NCBI GenBank assembly: GCA_020433455.1
Contig: JAGRCP010000077.1
Location: 37,259-101,258 of the forward strand
Source of the DNA: Caldilineaceae bacterium
GTDB lineage: Bacteria > Chloroflexota > Anaerolineae > Caldilineales > Caldilineaceae
Length of the DNA stretch: 64,000 nt
Direction: 5' to 3'
A model generated the notes under the pieces. The model saw only the letters and a list, made by a program, of their open reading frames with translations, had not been told where the DNA came from and made no database searches. The translations under genes and the position numbers were made by a program. This document shows, in pieces, positions 1-8,051 of the stretch; position 1 is the stretch's first letter, and each line of letters begins with the position of its first letter.

Positions 1-1115
1 GGCTGCGACGAAAGAAAGCGCACTGCATCCGCCACCGTCAAGCGGCCGGTCAGGGCTTCAGTCATAACGCCGGGAAGCAGGGCCTCCACGCCGGGAGCGC
101 CAATCGCCCCCTGCCAGATATTGTTCAGCCCCCGCTCCTTTTCCGCCAGGGTAAAGGGGCTATGATCGGTGGTGATGGCGCTCAACGAGCCGTCGAGCAG
201 TCCGCCCCACAGCGCCGCCTGGTCCGCTTCGCTGCGCAAGGGCGGCTTGATCATGGCAAAGGGACCGTGCCGGTCCATATCCTCAGCCGTGAAGAAAAGA
301 TAATGGGGGCAGGTTTCACCGGTCATGGGCAGGCCCGCCTGCTGCGCACGCCGCAGCACATCCAGCGCGGCCGCGCTGGAGACATGGGCGATATGCACGT
401 GGGTGTTGACCGCGTCGCAAAGTACGGCCAGCTCCGCCACGGCCATGGCTTCGACAACCGGCGGTCGGCTCTCCACAAATGCCGCGGGGTCGGTGCGTCC
501 GGTCCGGCGGATACGGTTGCCGAAAAGCTGGATCAACCGCTCATTTTCAGCATGGAAAGAGACGAGAAGCCCCGTCTCCTTGACCATTTCCAGCACCTCG
601 TACAGTTCCGACTCATCCTCCAGGCAGAGCCCCTCAAACTCATCTTCCCGCCCGGGCTGGATGGCATGGGTAAAAATCTTGAACCCGCAGGCGCCGGCTT
701 CCGCCATCCCGAGGATTTCATCCTGCTGAAGCAGGCCGGGCGCGCCGTAGAGGCCAAAATTGACCAGGCTTTCCGCTTCTCCCAGTCGCCTCCTGCTTTC
801 AAACACATCCACCGTAGCGCAACAGGGGTTGCTGATGGGCATCTCCAGTACGGTCGTAACGCCTCCGGCAGCGGCTGCGCTGCTCTCAGTGACGAACGTT
901 CCGCGTTCCGGATAAGAGGGCGCGCGCACGTGAAAGTGGATGTCGATGACGCCGGGCATCACCAACATCTCATCCGCTACGATCTCGGTGCGAGCCGGCG
1001 GCAATGCGCCGGTTTGTGCGACAATTGCAATCTGGTCGTTCTCAATCCCGACATCAGCCGGGAAAAGACCGTCCGCCGATGCGACAGTGCCGCCTTTGAT
1101 GGCAATATCAAGCAT
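1..1115 (-). CDS. Cyclic amidohydrolase (allantoinase/hydantoinase/dihydroorotase-like), 3' end cut by window edge
   Basis: The leftward frame is open from ATG at 1115 to the window edge, giving the first 371 residues. The metal-site set of cyclic amidohydrolases is complete in what is visible: H60 and H62 in DIHFHVR, K146 in CGFKIF (the carboxylated lysine), H188 in SFHAEN, H244 in HVSS and D317 in TDHSP, with ETCPHYL between. These positions closely match the spacing I know for allantoinases. The family hydrolyses cyclic amide rings such as allantoin, hydantoin or dihydroorotate. The substrate here is unknown. An AAGGAAA ribosome-binding site lies 7-8 bases before the ATG. It is the last visible gene of the leftward block, separated from the M20 gene by a hairpin with a short T run. 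An M20 hydrolase neighbour suggests ring opening followed by deacylation or decarbamoylation (inference). Confidence 0.88.
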   Translation of the reverse strand, partial: MLDIAIKGGTVASADGLFPADVGIENDQIAIVAQTGALPPARTEIVADEMLVMPGVIDIHFHVRAPSYPERGTFVTESSAAAAGGVTTVLEMPISNPCCATVDVFESRRRLGEAESLVNFGLYGAPGLLQQDEILGMAEAGACGFKIFTHAIQPGREDEFEGLCLEDESELYEVLEMVKETGLLVSFHAENERLIQLFGNRIRRTGRTDPAAFVESRPPVVEAMAVAELAVLCDAVNTHVHIAHVSSAAALDVLRRAQQAGLPMTGETCPHYLFFTAEDMDRHGPFAMIKPPLRSEADQAALWGGLLDGSLSAITTDHSPFTLAEKERGLNNIWQGAIGAPGVEALLPGVMTEALTGRLTVADAVRFLSSQ

Positions 1116-1181
1116 AAAAGGGTTTCCTTACTTTGTATGAGAAATAATAATCACCCATGCTTGCTTGCGCAGGGAGATCAT

Positions 1182-1221
1182 AAAAGCAAGAGATTCAGGG
1201 ATTTCGCCCTCAATCTCTTGC
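1182..1221 (-). terminator. Hairpin with short U run after the M20 gene
   Basis: On the minus strand a 10-bp perfect stem (GCAAGAGATT pairing with AATCTCTTGC) encloses a second 4-bp stem, GAGGGC against CCCTG, and is followed by TTTTA. It starts about 17 bases after the M20 stop codon. The short U run makes it a partial terminator or attenuator rather than a textbook one. Confidence 0.5.
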
Positions 1222-1237
1222 AAAAAAGCTGTATCTA

Positions 1238-2410
1238 TTACTGAAACAATGTTTGATCCAGGAATCGCCGTAAGATTGCGCCGGTTGCCGCCAGTTCCTG
1301 AACGTCCGTGTATTCGTCGGTAGAGTGGGCAACCTGATAAGAGCCGGGGCCGAAGACCACCATGCCGCCGGTCACAACGTCAACCAGGTGTTTGGCGTCG
1401 CTGCCGGGCAGATAGCCGATGGGCTCAGCAGGCGTAGCGGTTAATTCGGCGCTAATGGCGAGAAAGCGCTGAGTATATTCATTCTCAGCATCGGTTTCAA
1501 ACCAATTGCTTACCAAAAAGCTATCGACGGTATACGTGCGCTCATCATCCTCAGCTTGACGCCCCGCGGCCAGCGCACGCAGTTCGTCCATGACCACACG
1601 GGGATCTTCCCCCGGGATCATGCGCCGATCGACCCGGATCGTGCAGTGATCTGCCACTACGTTGCTGCCCACGCCGCCCTCGATGAGGCCCACGTTGATG
1701 CTGGCCGGTCCCAGCAGCGGATGGGGCCGGCTCTCCAGAACGTCGCGTTGATATCGCTCGATGTCCAGAATGAGGTGCGCCATGCCGTTGATGGCGTTGC
1801 GCCCGCGCCAGGGATCCGTGGCGTGGGACGTACGCCCGGCCACGTGGAAGGCGGCGCGCAGCACGCCCTTGTGGGCAGTCGCCACGCGATTGTGGGTTTG
1901 TTCGCCGACTACGGCGAAGTCCGCCGGGGGCAAGTAGCCGTTGTCGGCCAGCCACTTGGTGCCCAGTTGACCGCCCACCTCTTCATCCGCCGCACAGACG
2001 ATCACGAACCGTCCGTGCAGGTCATCCGCCCGCTCCGCCAGGAAGGAACCGGCGTAGAGCATGGCCGCGAGGGGCGCTTTATCATCCACGCTGCCCAGGC
2101 CGTAAATGCGGCCGTTGTCGATCTCGCCGGCAAACGGATCGTAGGACCAGCGTGCATTGCGGCCCAGCGGCACCGTGTCAATGTGGGCATGGTAGATAAT
2201 GGTTGGTCCGTCATCGTTGCCGATCTCACCGATGACGCTCCAGGCCCGTTCGTCGGGCGCGACCAGTTGGGTCGTAAAGCCCGCTTTTTGCAAAAAATGC
2301 TCGCAAAACTCAGCTACGGCCCGCGTTTCCCCCGGCGGGTTCGGCGACGGAATCCGGATGAGGTCTTGCAGCAATCCGGTTAGGGTGTCTAACGACAAAA
2401 TGAACTCCAC
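1238..2410 (-). CDS. M20 family metallohydrolase (ArgE/DapE/carboxypeptidase-like)
   Basis: A 390-residue protein with the M20 di-zinc motifs in order: HAHID (H76, D78), GLGSVDD (bridging Asp about D109) and ADEEVGG (catalytic E143, metal E144). M20 enzymes cleave N-acyl, N-carbamoyl or peptide bonds of amino acids in the cytoplasm. There is no signal peptide. The HAHIDTVP form resembles ArgE/DapE deacetylases and carboxypeptidases more than classical L-carbamoylases. It follows the aminotransferase gene by 28 bases, so it is probably co-transcribed. With the cyclic amidohydrolase next door it could release free amino acid for the aminotransferase (inference). The exact substrate cannot be read from the sequence. 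Confidence 0.88.
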   Translation of the reverse strand: MEFILSLDTLTGLLQDLIRIPSPNPPGETRAVAEFCEHFLQKAGFTTQLVAPDERAWSVIGEIGNDDGPTIIYHAHIDTVPLGRNARWSYDPFAGEIDNGRIYGLGSVDDKAPLAAMLYAGSFLAERADDLHGRFVIVCAADEEVGGQLGTKWLADNGYLPPADFAVVGEQTHNRVATAHKGVLRAAFHVAGRTSHATDPWRGRNAINGMAHLILDIERYQRDVLESRPHPLLGPASINVGLIEGGVGSNVVADHCTIRVDRRMIPGEDPRVVMDELRALAAGRQAEDDERTYTVDSFLVSNWFETDAENEYTQRFLAISAELTATPAEPIGYLPGSDAKHLVDVVTGGMVVFGPGSYQVAHSTDEYTDVQELAATGAILRRFLDQTLFQ

Positions 2411-2438
2411 TTCCGATGATAATGATGAATAAAGTCTT

Positions 2439-3650
2439 CTAGCCTTCGCGCTTCAGGCGTCCCAAAACCGCTTCCATCCGCCACAGCGCCTTCTGCAACT
2501 CCTCAGCGGGCTGCAGGTAGCTGATGCGTAGCCAATCGCGCCATTTTTCGCCGAAAGCCGTCCCGGGGAAGATGAGCACATGCCCTTCCTTAAGCAGACG
2601 ATAACTAAGCTCAAAGGCGCTCAGCCCGCTGGATGCTGCATTGGTGTAAACGAAGAAGCCGCCCTGCGGTTCGCTATAGGTCAGACCAATCGCAGTCAGC
2701 CCCTCCATGAGCAGTTGGCGTCGCTGGGCATAGATCGCGTAGAAGGCGTCAACCGCGTCCTGGGGACCGGCAATAGCGGCCAGGGCCGCGTACTGGCCGA
2801 CGGCAGCCGTGGGACCGGTGGTCGCCGTCTTGAGTGCGGTCAATGCAGCAATGAAGTCCGGCGGAGCCGCAACATAGCCCACGCGCCAGCCCGTCATGCA
2901 GTAGGCCTTGCTGACGCCGTTCAGGGTGATGGTGCGCTCGAACATATCGGGCAGCGCGGCCATACTCAGACGCCGGGCGGGCGGATAGACGAATTTTTCG
3001 TAGATTTCATCGCTGATGACGATAAAATCGTGTTGCTTGGCCAGCTCGGCAATCGCCCGGCGGCTCTCTTCACTCACCACGCCGCCGGTGGGATTGTTGG
3101 GCGAAACAATCAACAAGGCCTTTGTCCGGGGCGTAAGCGCGGCCTCTACCGCGGCGGGCAACAAATCGAAGTCGTCCTCCGGCTCCGTGCCCACCATGAC
3201 CATCTTGCCGCCGGCCTGCTCAATCGCCTGATCGTAGCTGGTATAGCGGGGGTCGGGCACGAGCACCTCATCCCCCGGATTGAGCAACGCCTGCATGATC
3301 AGGAAGAGGGCCTCCTGACCGCCGGACGTGACGAGCACGCAATCATCATCCGCGGGAATGTTATTATCCCGGCGCAGTTTTTCGGCGATTGCCGCGCGCA
3401 GTTCGGGCAATCCGCTGGGCGGCGCAGGCCGATCGGCCAGACCGCTGCGTACGGCCTCCTGCGCGGCGGCAATGATGTGCTCGGGCGTGTCCATATCCGG
3501 ATCGCCTCGCCCCAGGGCGATGACGTCGGGCGTCTCCGCGGCCAGCTCCATGAGGGCGTAGCGCAAGGCCGTCCCATCGTTGGCAACGCGGCGCAATTCA
3601 GTCAGATCTACCGGCTCGCCGGGAATCTCCTGCTGGGTATGAGCGCTCAT
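2439..3650 (-). CDS. Class I/II PLP-dependent aminotransferase (intact)
   Basis: A 403-residue aspartate-aminotransferase-fold enzyme. The PLP lysine is K248 in NGVSKAYCMTGWRVGY, with the phosphate-binding Arg a few residues later. SPNNPTG (about 183-189) and SDEIYEK (213-219) are intact. I place the start at the ATG at 3650 because it forms an ATGA overlap with the stop codon of the upstream gene (3647-3650). A longer open frame to 3707 would run into that gene. It transfers an amino group between an amino acid and a 2-oxo acid. It is one of three class I aminotransferases in the window, and the only one coupled to a degenerate homologue. Specificity is not assignable. Confidence 0.9.
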   Translation of the reverse strand: MSAHTQQEIPGEPVDLTELRRVANDGTALRYALMELAAETPDVIALGRGDPDMDTPEHIIAAAQEAVRSGLADRPAPPSGLPELRAAIAEKLRRDNNIPADDDCVLVTSGGQEALFLIMQALLNPGDEVLVPDPRYTSYDQAIEQAGGKMVMVGTEPEDDFDLLPAAVEAALTPRTKALLIVSPNNPTGGVVSEESRRAIAELAKQHDFIVISDEIYEKFVYPPARRLSMAALPDMFERTITLNGVSKAYCMTGWRVGYVAAPPDFIAALTALKTATTGPTAAVGQYAALAAIAGPQDAVDAFYAIYAQRRQLLMEGLTAIGLTYSEPQGGFFVYTNAASSGLSAFELSYRLLKEGHVLIFPGTAFGEKWRDWLRISYLQPAEELQKALWRMEAVLGRLKREG

Positions 3651-4384
3651 GCGGTTACTCCTTCCAACACCGCCAGGGCGGCATATTGTCCCGGCGCGGG
3701 CGTACAAATAGTCATGGCCTGCTTGAGGGCGCCTACTTCGGCCGTCAAGCGCTTGCCGCCGGCAAACCAGGCGACGTTCCAGGCAGCGAGGCCGGATTCT
3801 GTACCAAACGCCCCCAGGATCAACAGACGCCCGGCGTCATGCAGGGAAGCCAAACCGCGCAGGCTTGACGGAGCGGGCGCAGAGGCGTCCAGCACATCGG
3901 CCAGAACCACCGCATCGGGGGCAATCTCTTCAGGCAGGGGACCGACAGCAGGATGCCAAATCCAGATGCCCGCTTCGCCCGCGAACGGCGTGGCGGGATC
4001 CCACTCGATCAACGTCGCGCCCGCGACCTGGGCGGGCAGGCGATAGGCGTCAACCAGCGCGGCAGGGAGACAAACCGTTTTGCCCGTCGCCAGCGCACGC
4101 AAGACGAGATAGCGGGTTTCATAGGGACCGCCGCTGATGACGACTTCCTCATCGGAATCGACGGCAACGCCCGCCGCGTCCAGTGCCGCGGCGACGGCTC
4201 GACAGAGCGGCGCAATGCCGGGGCGTCGCGTGTAATGATCGCAGCGATGCTCGGCCATGGCCTCCGCCACTGCGTCGCGTACGTCCGCGGACGTAGCGAC
4301 GGTTGAAGATGCAGTGAACGGGTCAAATGTAAGGTTGCGGACTCGCTCCGCTACGGCCCGCCCCGCGGGCGATACGTTACTCAT
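3647..4384 (-). CDS. Truncated aminotransferase-like protein lacking the PLP lysine (putative pseudoenzyme)
   Basis: 245 residues, about 60% of a class I aminotransferase. It aligns by eye to its downstream partner. HYTRRPGIAPL (50-60) matches the N-terminal substrate segment, VVISGGPYETRYLVLRAL (81-98) the VTSGGQEA helix, and APGQYAALAVLEG (230-242) the segment after the PLP site. The PLP lysine position is T195 in ILGAFGTESGLAAWNV. The phosphate-site Arg is N203. The NNPTG loop reads HPAVGPL, and the Tyr of DEIY is lost although the Asp (D163) remains. The C-terminal small domain is absent. The frame is open and the stop overlaps the start of the intact aminotransferase (ATGA), so it looks maintained rather than decayed. 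It could be a regulatory or structural partner. Function is unknown. Confidence 0.75.
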   Translation of the reverse strand: MSNVSPAGRAVAERVRNLTFDPFTASSTVATSADVRDAVAEAMAEHRCDHYTRRPGIAPLCRAVAAALDAAGVAVDSDEEVVISGGPYETRYLVLRALATGKTVCLPAALVDAYRLPAQVAGATLIEWDPATPFAGEAGIWIWHPAVGPLPEEIAPDAVVLADVLDASAPAPSSLRGLASLHDAGRLLILGAFGTESGLAAWNVAWFAGGKRLTAEVGALKQAMTICTPAPGQYAALAVLEGVTA

Positions 4385-4496
4385 AAATTACTCCATACAG
4401 ATCTCGGGCGAACAGGTTCAGCGCCCGGTTAGTCGGTTTCTGAAATCAAAAGAAGCTTTGGCGCAAAACGCCGGCCACGATTGGTTTTCCCATCCG

Positions 4497-5591
4497 TTAT
4501 CCGTCAAACGGCCACGCCACATCCCGCGCTTGAGCCAGATCACGCAACTCGAAAAAGATTTCGGGATCCAGCGGCACGCCGGACGCCCGTTTCTCCTGCA
4601 TGCGCCGCCATTCCAACTCGCCAGGCAGGAGAATCTCCGCCACATCCGGCCGGGTGGCGCTCTGCTTGATCATGGTGATGAACTCCTGCAGGCGCGCATA
4701 AAATTCAGCCCGGGGCATAAACCAGTCAATAGCGTAGGCGATGAACTGATGGCTCACGTCCTGATGCGCGGGATTCGCATAGGGGAGCGTACCAAAGCCG
4801 CCGCCGCCCAGCACGCCCGTAATGACGTCGGTAATGAGGCTCAGCCCATAGCCCTTGTACTCGCCCATGGGCAGGAGCGTGCCGTCCATGGCCGCGGCCG
4901 GATCGTCGGTAAAGCGGCCGTCCCGGGTGATGGCCCACGAGAGCGGCATCTTTTGGCCGTCACGCATGAGCCAGCGCATCATGCCCTTCCCCGCCATGGT
5001 GATGGCCATGTCCAGAATAATGGGCATATCGTCCGGACCGTCGCCCGTGGGAATGGCCACCGCCCAGGGATTGGTGCCCAGCACGGGGTCAATCCCGCCC
5101 CAGGGCGCCATTTCCGGTCCGGCGTTGGTCATGCTGACGCCGATGCAGCCGGCGGCAAGCGCCTGGCTCGCCGAGTAGGAGGCCGATCCGAAGTGGGTGC
5201 TGTGACGCATCAGGGTTGCGCCGATGCCGCAAACGCCGGCTTTTTCCACGGCCCGGCGCATGGCCTTGACGGCCACCACGGTGCCGGGACCGTTATGCGC
5301 GTCGGCGAAGGTTAAAGCAGGCGACTCCTTGATCACCTCAAAGGGTGCGGTCGGGTCCAACAATTGCTGATCGATGCGCTCCAGATAAGCCTTGACCCGG
5401 CGCACGCCCTGGCCCTGGCCCTGCAAATTGCGCAATTCGCTGGTAACGAGCGCATCGGCAATAATATCCGCGTCTTCTGCGGTCAGACCGCTGGTGCGCA
5501 GGAGTTCACGCGTCAAGTCGTGGAGCGGCTCAATCGCCACATACTGGAGCGGGATCTGCTGGGTTGTGTAATCTCCTGTATATCTGGTCAT
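4497..5591 (-). CDS. Malate/L-lactate dehydrogenase family (Ldh2-type) oxidoreductase
   Basis: 364 residues of the Ldh2/MDH2 fold, distinct from classical Rossmann-fold malate dehydrogenases. Family landmarks are RHSTHFGSASYS (129-140, with H133 in the catalytic HFG position), NAGPEMAPWGG (156-166), the GTNPWAVAIPT nucleotide site (172-182) and the ILDMA segment (192-196). The C-terminal MGEYKGYGLSL helix is also present. Enzymes of this family reduce 2-oxo acids or cyclic imino acids with NAD(P)H; sulfolactate, ureidoglycolate and delta-1-piperideine-2-carboxylate are known substrates. ATG at 5591 overlaps the stop of the upstream D-2-hydroxyacid dehydrogenase (ATGA), so the two are translationally coupled. 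Ureidoglycolate would fit the allantoinase-like gene but is only a possibility. Confidence 0.88.
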   Translation of the reverse strand: MTRYTGDYTTQQIPLQYVAIEPLHDLTRELLRTSGLTAEDADIIADALVTSELRNLQGQGQGVRRVKAYLERIDQQLLDPTAPFEVIKESPALTFADAHNGPGTVVAVKAMRRAVEKAGVCGIGATLMRHSTHFGSASYSASQALAAGCIGVSMTNAGPEMAPWGGIDPVLGTNPWAVAIPTGDGPDDMPIILDMAITMAGKGMMRWLMRDGQKMPLSWAITRDGRFTDDPAAAMDGTLLPMGEYKGYGLSLITDVITGVLGGGGFGTLPYANPAHQDVSHQFIAYAIDWFMPRAEFYARLQEFITMIKQSATRPDVAEILLPGELEWRRMQEKRASGVPLDPEIFFELRDLAQARDVAWPFDG

Positions 5592-6610
5592 GCCGGCACG
5601 CTCACGTCGATTTGGGGCGCTTCACCGTTGAGGACGCGCTGCACTTCCGTCAGCGCCTTCCGCAGCTCATCCGCCCACGTTGTGCCCGATCCGCCGCCGA
5701 TATGGGGCGTGAGGATCACGTTATTCAAGTCGCAAATTGGACTGTCCGCGGGCAGGGGCTCATAGGCAAAAACATCCAGCCCCGCGCCGCGCAGTTGCCC
5801 GCTCGCCAGCGCTGCGATGAGCGCCTCTTCATCCACGATGCCGCCGCGCGCAATGTTCACCAGGCAGGCGCCCGGTTTCATTTTCGCCAGCGCGGCCGCG
5901 TCGATAAGCTTATCCGATTCGGGCGTATGGGGCAGCGCGATGCAGACGTAATCGCTTTCCGCCAGCAGCGCATCCAACTCGCGATAGTGGGCCGAGAAGC
6001 GCCGCTCCAGCTCGGGCGAGAAGGGCGTACGCTTATGGTAGAGAATGCGCATGCCCATGACCTCGGCGCGGCGAGCCAGTTCACAGCCGATCTCGCCCAT
6101 GCCGATGATGCCCAATGTGGCGTCCGTCACTTCACGCACATTGACGTTGCGCATCCAGTGAAAGGCGAATTTGCGCTCCGCCGTCAACTCGGGCGTCATC
6201 CCCCGATAGCGATAGGCGCCGTCGATCACGCCGGCATGGGAGACGGCCAAATCCTTGCTCAGCGCCAGGACCAGCGTCATGGCCAGTTCCGCCACGCAAT
6301 TGGGGCCCTTGCGCGGCACGCAGGCAAGCGTCAGCCCCCGGGCGCGCACGGCCTCCACATCCACATTTTGATAGTTGCGCCCATTCTTGACCACCGCGCG
6401 TAAGCCCGGCAGCGCATCAAGCAGACGGCTATCAACCTTTCCCGCCAATACCAACAGTCCCTGCACATCATCAACTGTTGACACTCCTGCAATCGCATCT
6501 TCCGTGGCGCAAATTAATTCCAAATCGGGGAAATCGGAAGCAACCGTCGCCACATGATCCGCGTATTTCGGTTCAGTAATCAGCACTTTCGCGCGTAAGT
6601 TTGTCATCAC
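5588..6610 (-). CDS. D-isomer-specific 2-hydroxyacid dehydrogenase
   Basis: About 340 residues, starting at the ATG at 6610 or the adjacent ATG at 6607. It has the full family signature: the NCVAELAM helix, the Rossmann motif LGIIGMGEIG for NAD(P), NIARGGIVDEE with the substrate-binding Arg, a Glu in AYEPLPADS, and the catalytic His in TPHIGGGS. It interconverts 2-oxo acids and D-2-hydroxy acids. Its 3' end overlaps the Ldh2-type gene by 4 bases. The pair could pass a 2-oxo acid between D and L hydroxy acids, or reduce the oxo acid made by the neighbouring aminotransferase (inference). A second, divergent member lies at 47613-48569. Confidence 0.9.
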   Translation of the reverse strand: MMTNLRAKVLITEPKYADHVATVASDFPDLELICATEDAIAGVSTVDDVQGLLVLAGKVDSRLLDALPGLRAVVKNGRNYQNVDVEAVRARGLTLACVPRKGPNCVAELAMTLVLALSKDLAVSHAGVIDGAYRYRGMTPELTAERKFAFHWMRNVNVREVTDATLGIIGMGEIGCELARRAEVMGMRILYHKRTPFSPELERRFSAHYRELDALLAESDYVCIALPHTPESDKLIDAAALAKMKPGACLVNIARGGIVDEEALIAALASGQLRGAGLDVFAYEPLPADSPICDLNNVILTPHIGGGSGTTWADELRKALTEVQRVLNGEAPQIDVSVPA

Positions 6611-6708
6611 GATACTCGTTTCCAGTACAGTTCGGCGTGAATGCCACGGCGAAAATCAGAGCCTTCTACCTCTGGTAGGGACCATCAGCTTATTTCCGCC
6701 GGGATTCA

Positions 6709-7167
6709 CTAGACGCCTTGGGGCCGGTCGCCGCCTTCGCCCTCTTTATAAACCTGCATAAATTCGATCTCGATGCCGCTGACTTCGTCCTGCAGAAATG
6801 CGACCCACCCTTCGGGGTGAACATGACTGCCCGTCACCTTACAGGCAGAGCATTCTTTGAGGGTTGCGCCATTGGCCTGGGCCTCGGCCAATGCGGCGTC
6901 AATGTCCTCTACGGCAAAGCAGATATGATGCAGGCCCTCATGCCCGCGCTGATCGATCCAGGCGGCAAATCGACCGTCGGGATCCATAGATTCAGTAATC
7001 TGAAATTCAATTCCGCCCAGATCAAAGACCGCGGCCTTGTTGCGGCTTTTGGCGAATTCCTGAATCTTCGTCGCCTGGGGTACGCCCAGCAGGCGCTTAT
7101 ATGCTTTCAACGACTTTTCCGCATCGCGTACGGCGAAGGTCATATGCTTAATTTGGGTAACGTCCAT
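6709..7167 (-). CDS. VOC superfamily (glyoxalase/epimerase-like) protein
   Basis: 152 residues in two beta-alpha-beta-beta-beta modules. The metal-ligand-like positions IKHMTFAV (6-13), LGGIEFQITES, LHHICFAVEDI and GIEIEFMQ match the H/E/H/E pattern of glyoxalase I and methylmalonyl-CoA epimerase. The protein lacks a signal peptide and has family-typical length. The closest resemblance by eye is to methylmalonyl-CoA-epimerase-like proteins, but VOC members also include lyases and dioxygenases, so no reaction is assigned. It sits between the SDR gene (57 bases upstream) and the D-2-hydroxyacid dehydrogenase (98 bases downstream) in the same direction. Confidence 0.8.
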   Translation of the reverse strand: MDVTQIKHMTFAVRDAEKSLKAYKRLLGVPQATKIQEFAKSRNKAAVFDLGGIEFQITESMDPDGRFAAWIDQRGHEGLHHICFAVEDIDAALAEAQANGATLKECSACKVTGSHVHPEGWVAFLQDEVSGIEIEFMQVYKEGEGGDRPQGV

Positions 7168-7223
7168 TGAATGAATTCCTCTTCCTGTTGATGGTTATCG
7201 GTTTAGGTTCGAATGCGCCTTGC

Positions 7224-8051
7224 CTATTCCTGGCGGCGCCTCTGGCGCGCGACAAAGTCGTCCACATAGAGCGTGGCTTTTTCCGGCGCAAAGGCAAAAT
7301 CATAGCCTTCGGCGGCAATCGTATCGGCCAGCGGACCGGCATCGAAACGCAGGCCGGTGAAGCGCGCCGGCGGTTGGGCGGCCAGCCAGACAAACGCCTT
7401 GCCCAGCTCAGCCGGGTCCGCGTAGCGCGCCTGTTCCGCCTGGGAGAATTGGGCGAATTCGGTGCGCGAGACGGATGTGGGCTTGATGATCTTGCCCGGG
7501 CCCATGGTGTTGACGGCAATATGACGCGGTTCCGCTTCCATGGCCAGCGCCTTGGTAAACCCTTCCAGGCCGTGCTTGGCCGTACAGTAGGCAACCTCGT
7601 TATAGGAACCGCGCACGCTGGCTCCGCTGGCAATGGCAATGCAATGTCCGCCCTGCACTGTGAGCCACGGCCAGGCTGCTTTCACTGTGTTGTATACGCC
7701 GGTCAGGTTGATGCCCAAAATTTTGTGCCACAGTTTCGGCGTCGTCTCCTCGAATGAGATCAAGGGCAAAATTGCGGCATTGCTCACGACAATATCCAAC
7801 CGTCCCCAGCGTGCAACAATCTGCTGCACGACGTTTTCCATGGCGGCAAAATCGCTGACGTCGCCAGGGCAGCGGATGGCCTGACCGCCCGAAGCGGCAA
7901 TTTCGGCAACGGCCTGATCCAGTTCCGGCGAGTCCAGATCATTGACGCCGACGCTTGCGCCGGCCGCGACAAGGGCCTGGGCAATTCCCGTGCCAAAGCC
8001 GCGGCCGGCGCCGGTTACCAATGCGATCTTCCCGTCCAGCAGGCGACTCAT
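7224..8051 (-). CDS. Short-chain dehydrogenase/reductase (SDR)
   Basis: 275 residues, classical SDR length. The N-terminal cofactor motif is TGAGRGFGTG, NAAILPL follows NAG-type, and the active site is IASGAS followed by YCTAK (Tyr-x3-Lys). An acidic residue in NDLDSPE after the second beta strand favours NAD(H). The start is set at ATG 8051, which overlaps the stop of the upstream DUF4438-like gene (ATGA). A longer open frame exists but would bury the neighbour. It probably oxidises or reduces an alcohol/ketone of the pathway; the substrate is unknown. The C-terminal segment after about residue 225 is less typical and may define specificity. Confidence 0.9.
   Translation of the reverse strand: MSRLLDGKIALVTGAGRGFGTGIAQALVAAGASVGVNDLDSPELDQAVAEIAASGGQAIRCPGDVSDFAAMENVVQQIVARWGRLDIVVSNAAILPLISFEETTPKLWHKILGINLTGVYNTVKAAWPWLTVQGGHCIAIASGASVRGSYNEVAYCTAKHGLEGFTKALAMEAEPRHIAVNTMGPGKIIKPTSVSRTEFAQFSQAEQARYADPAELGKAFVWLAAQPPARFTGLRFDAGPLADTIAAEGYDFAFAPEKATLYVDDFVARQRRRQE

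Noticed and set aside
162..1244. 360-residue rightward open frame opposite the cyclic amidohydrolase
   Set aside because: The leftward frame carries a complete amidohydrolase motif set; the rightward translation is low-complexity antisense shadow.
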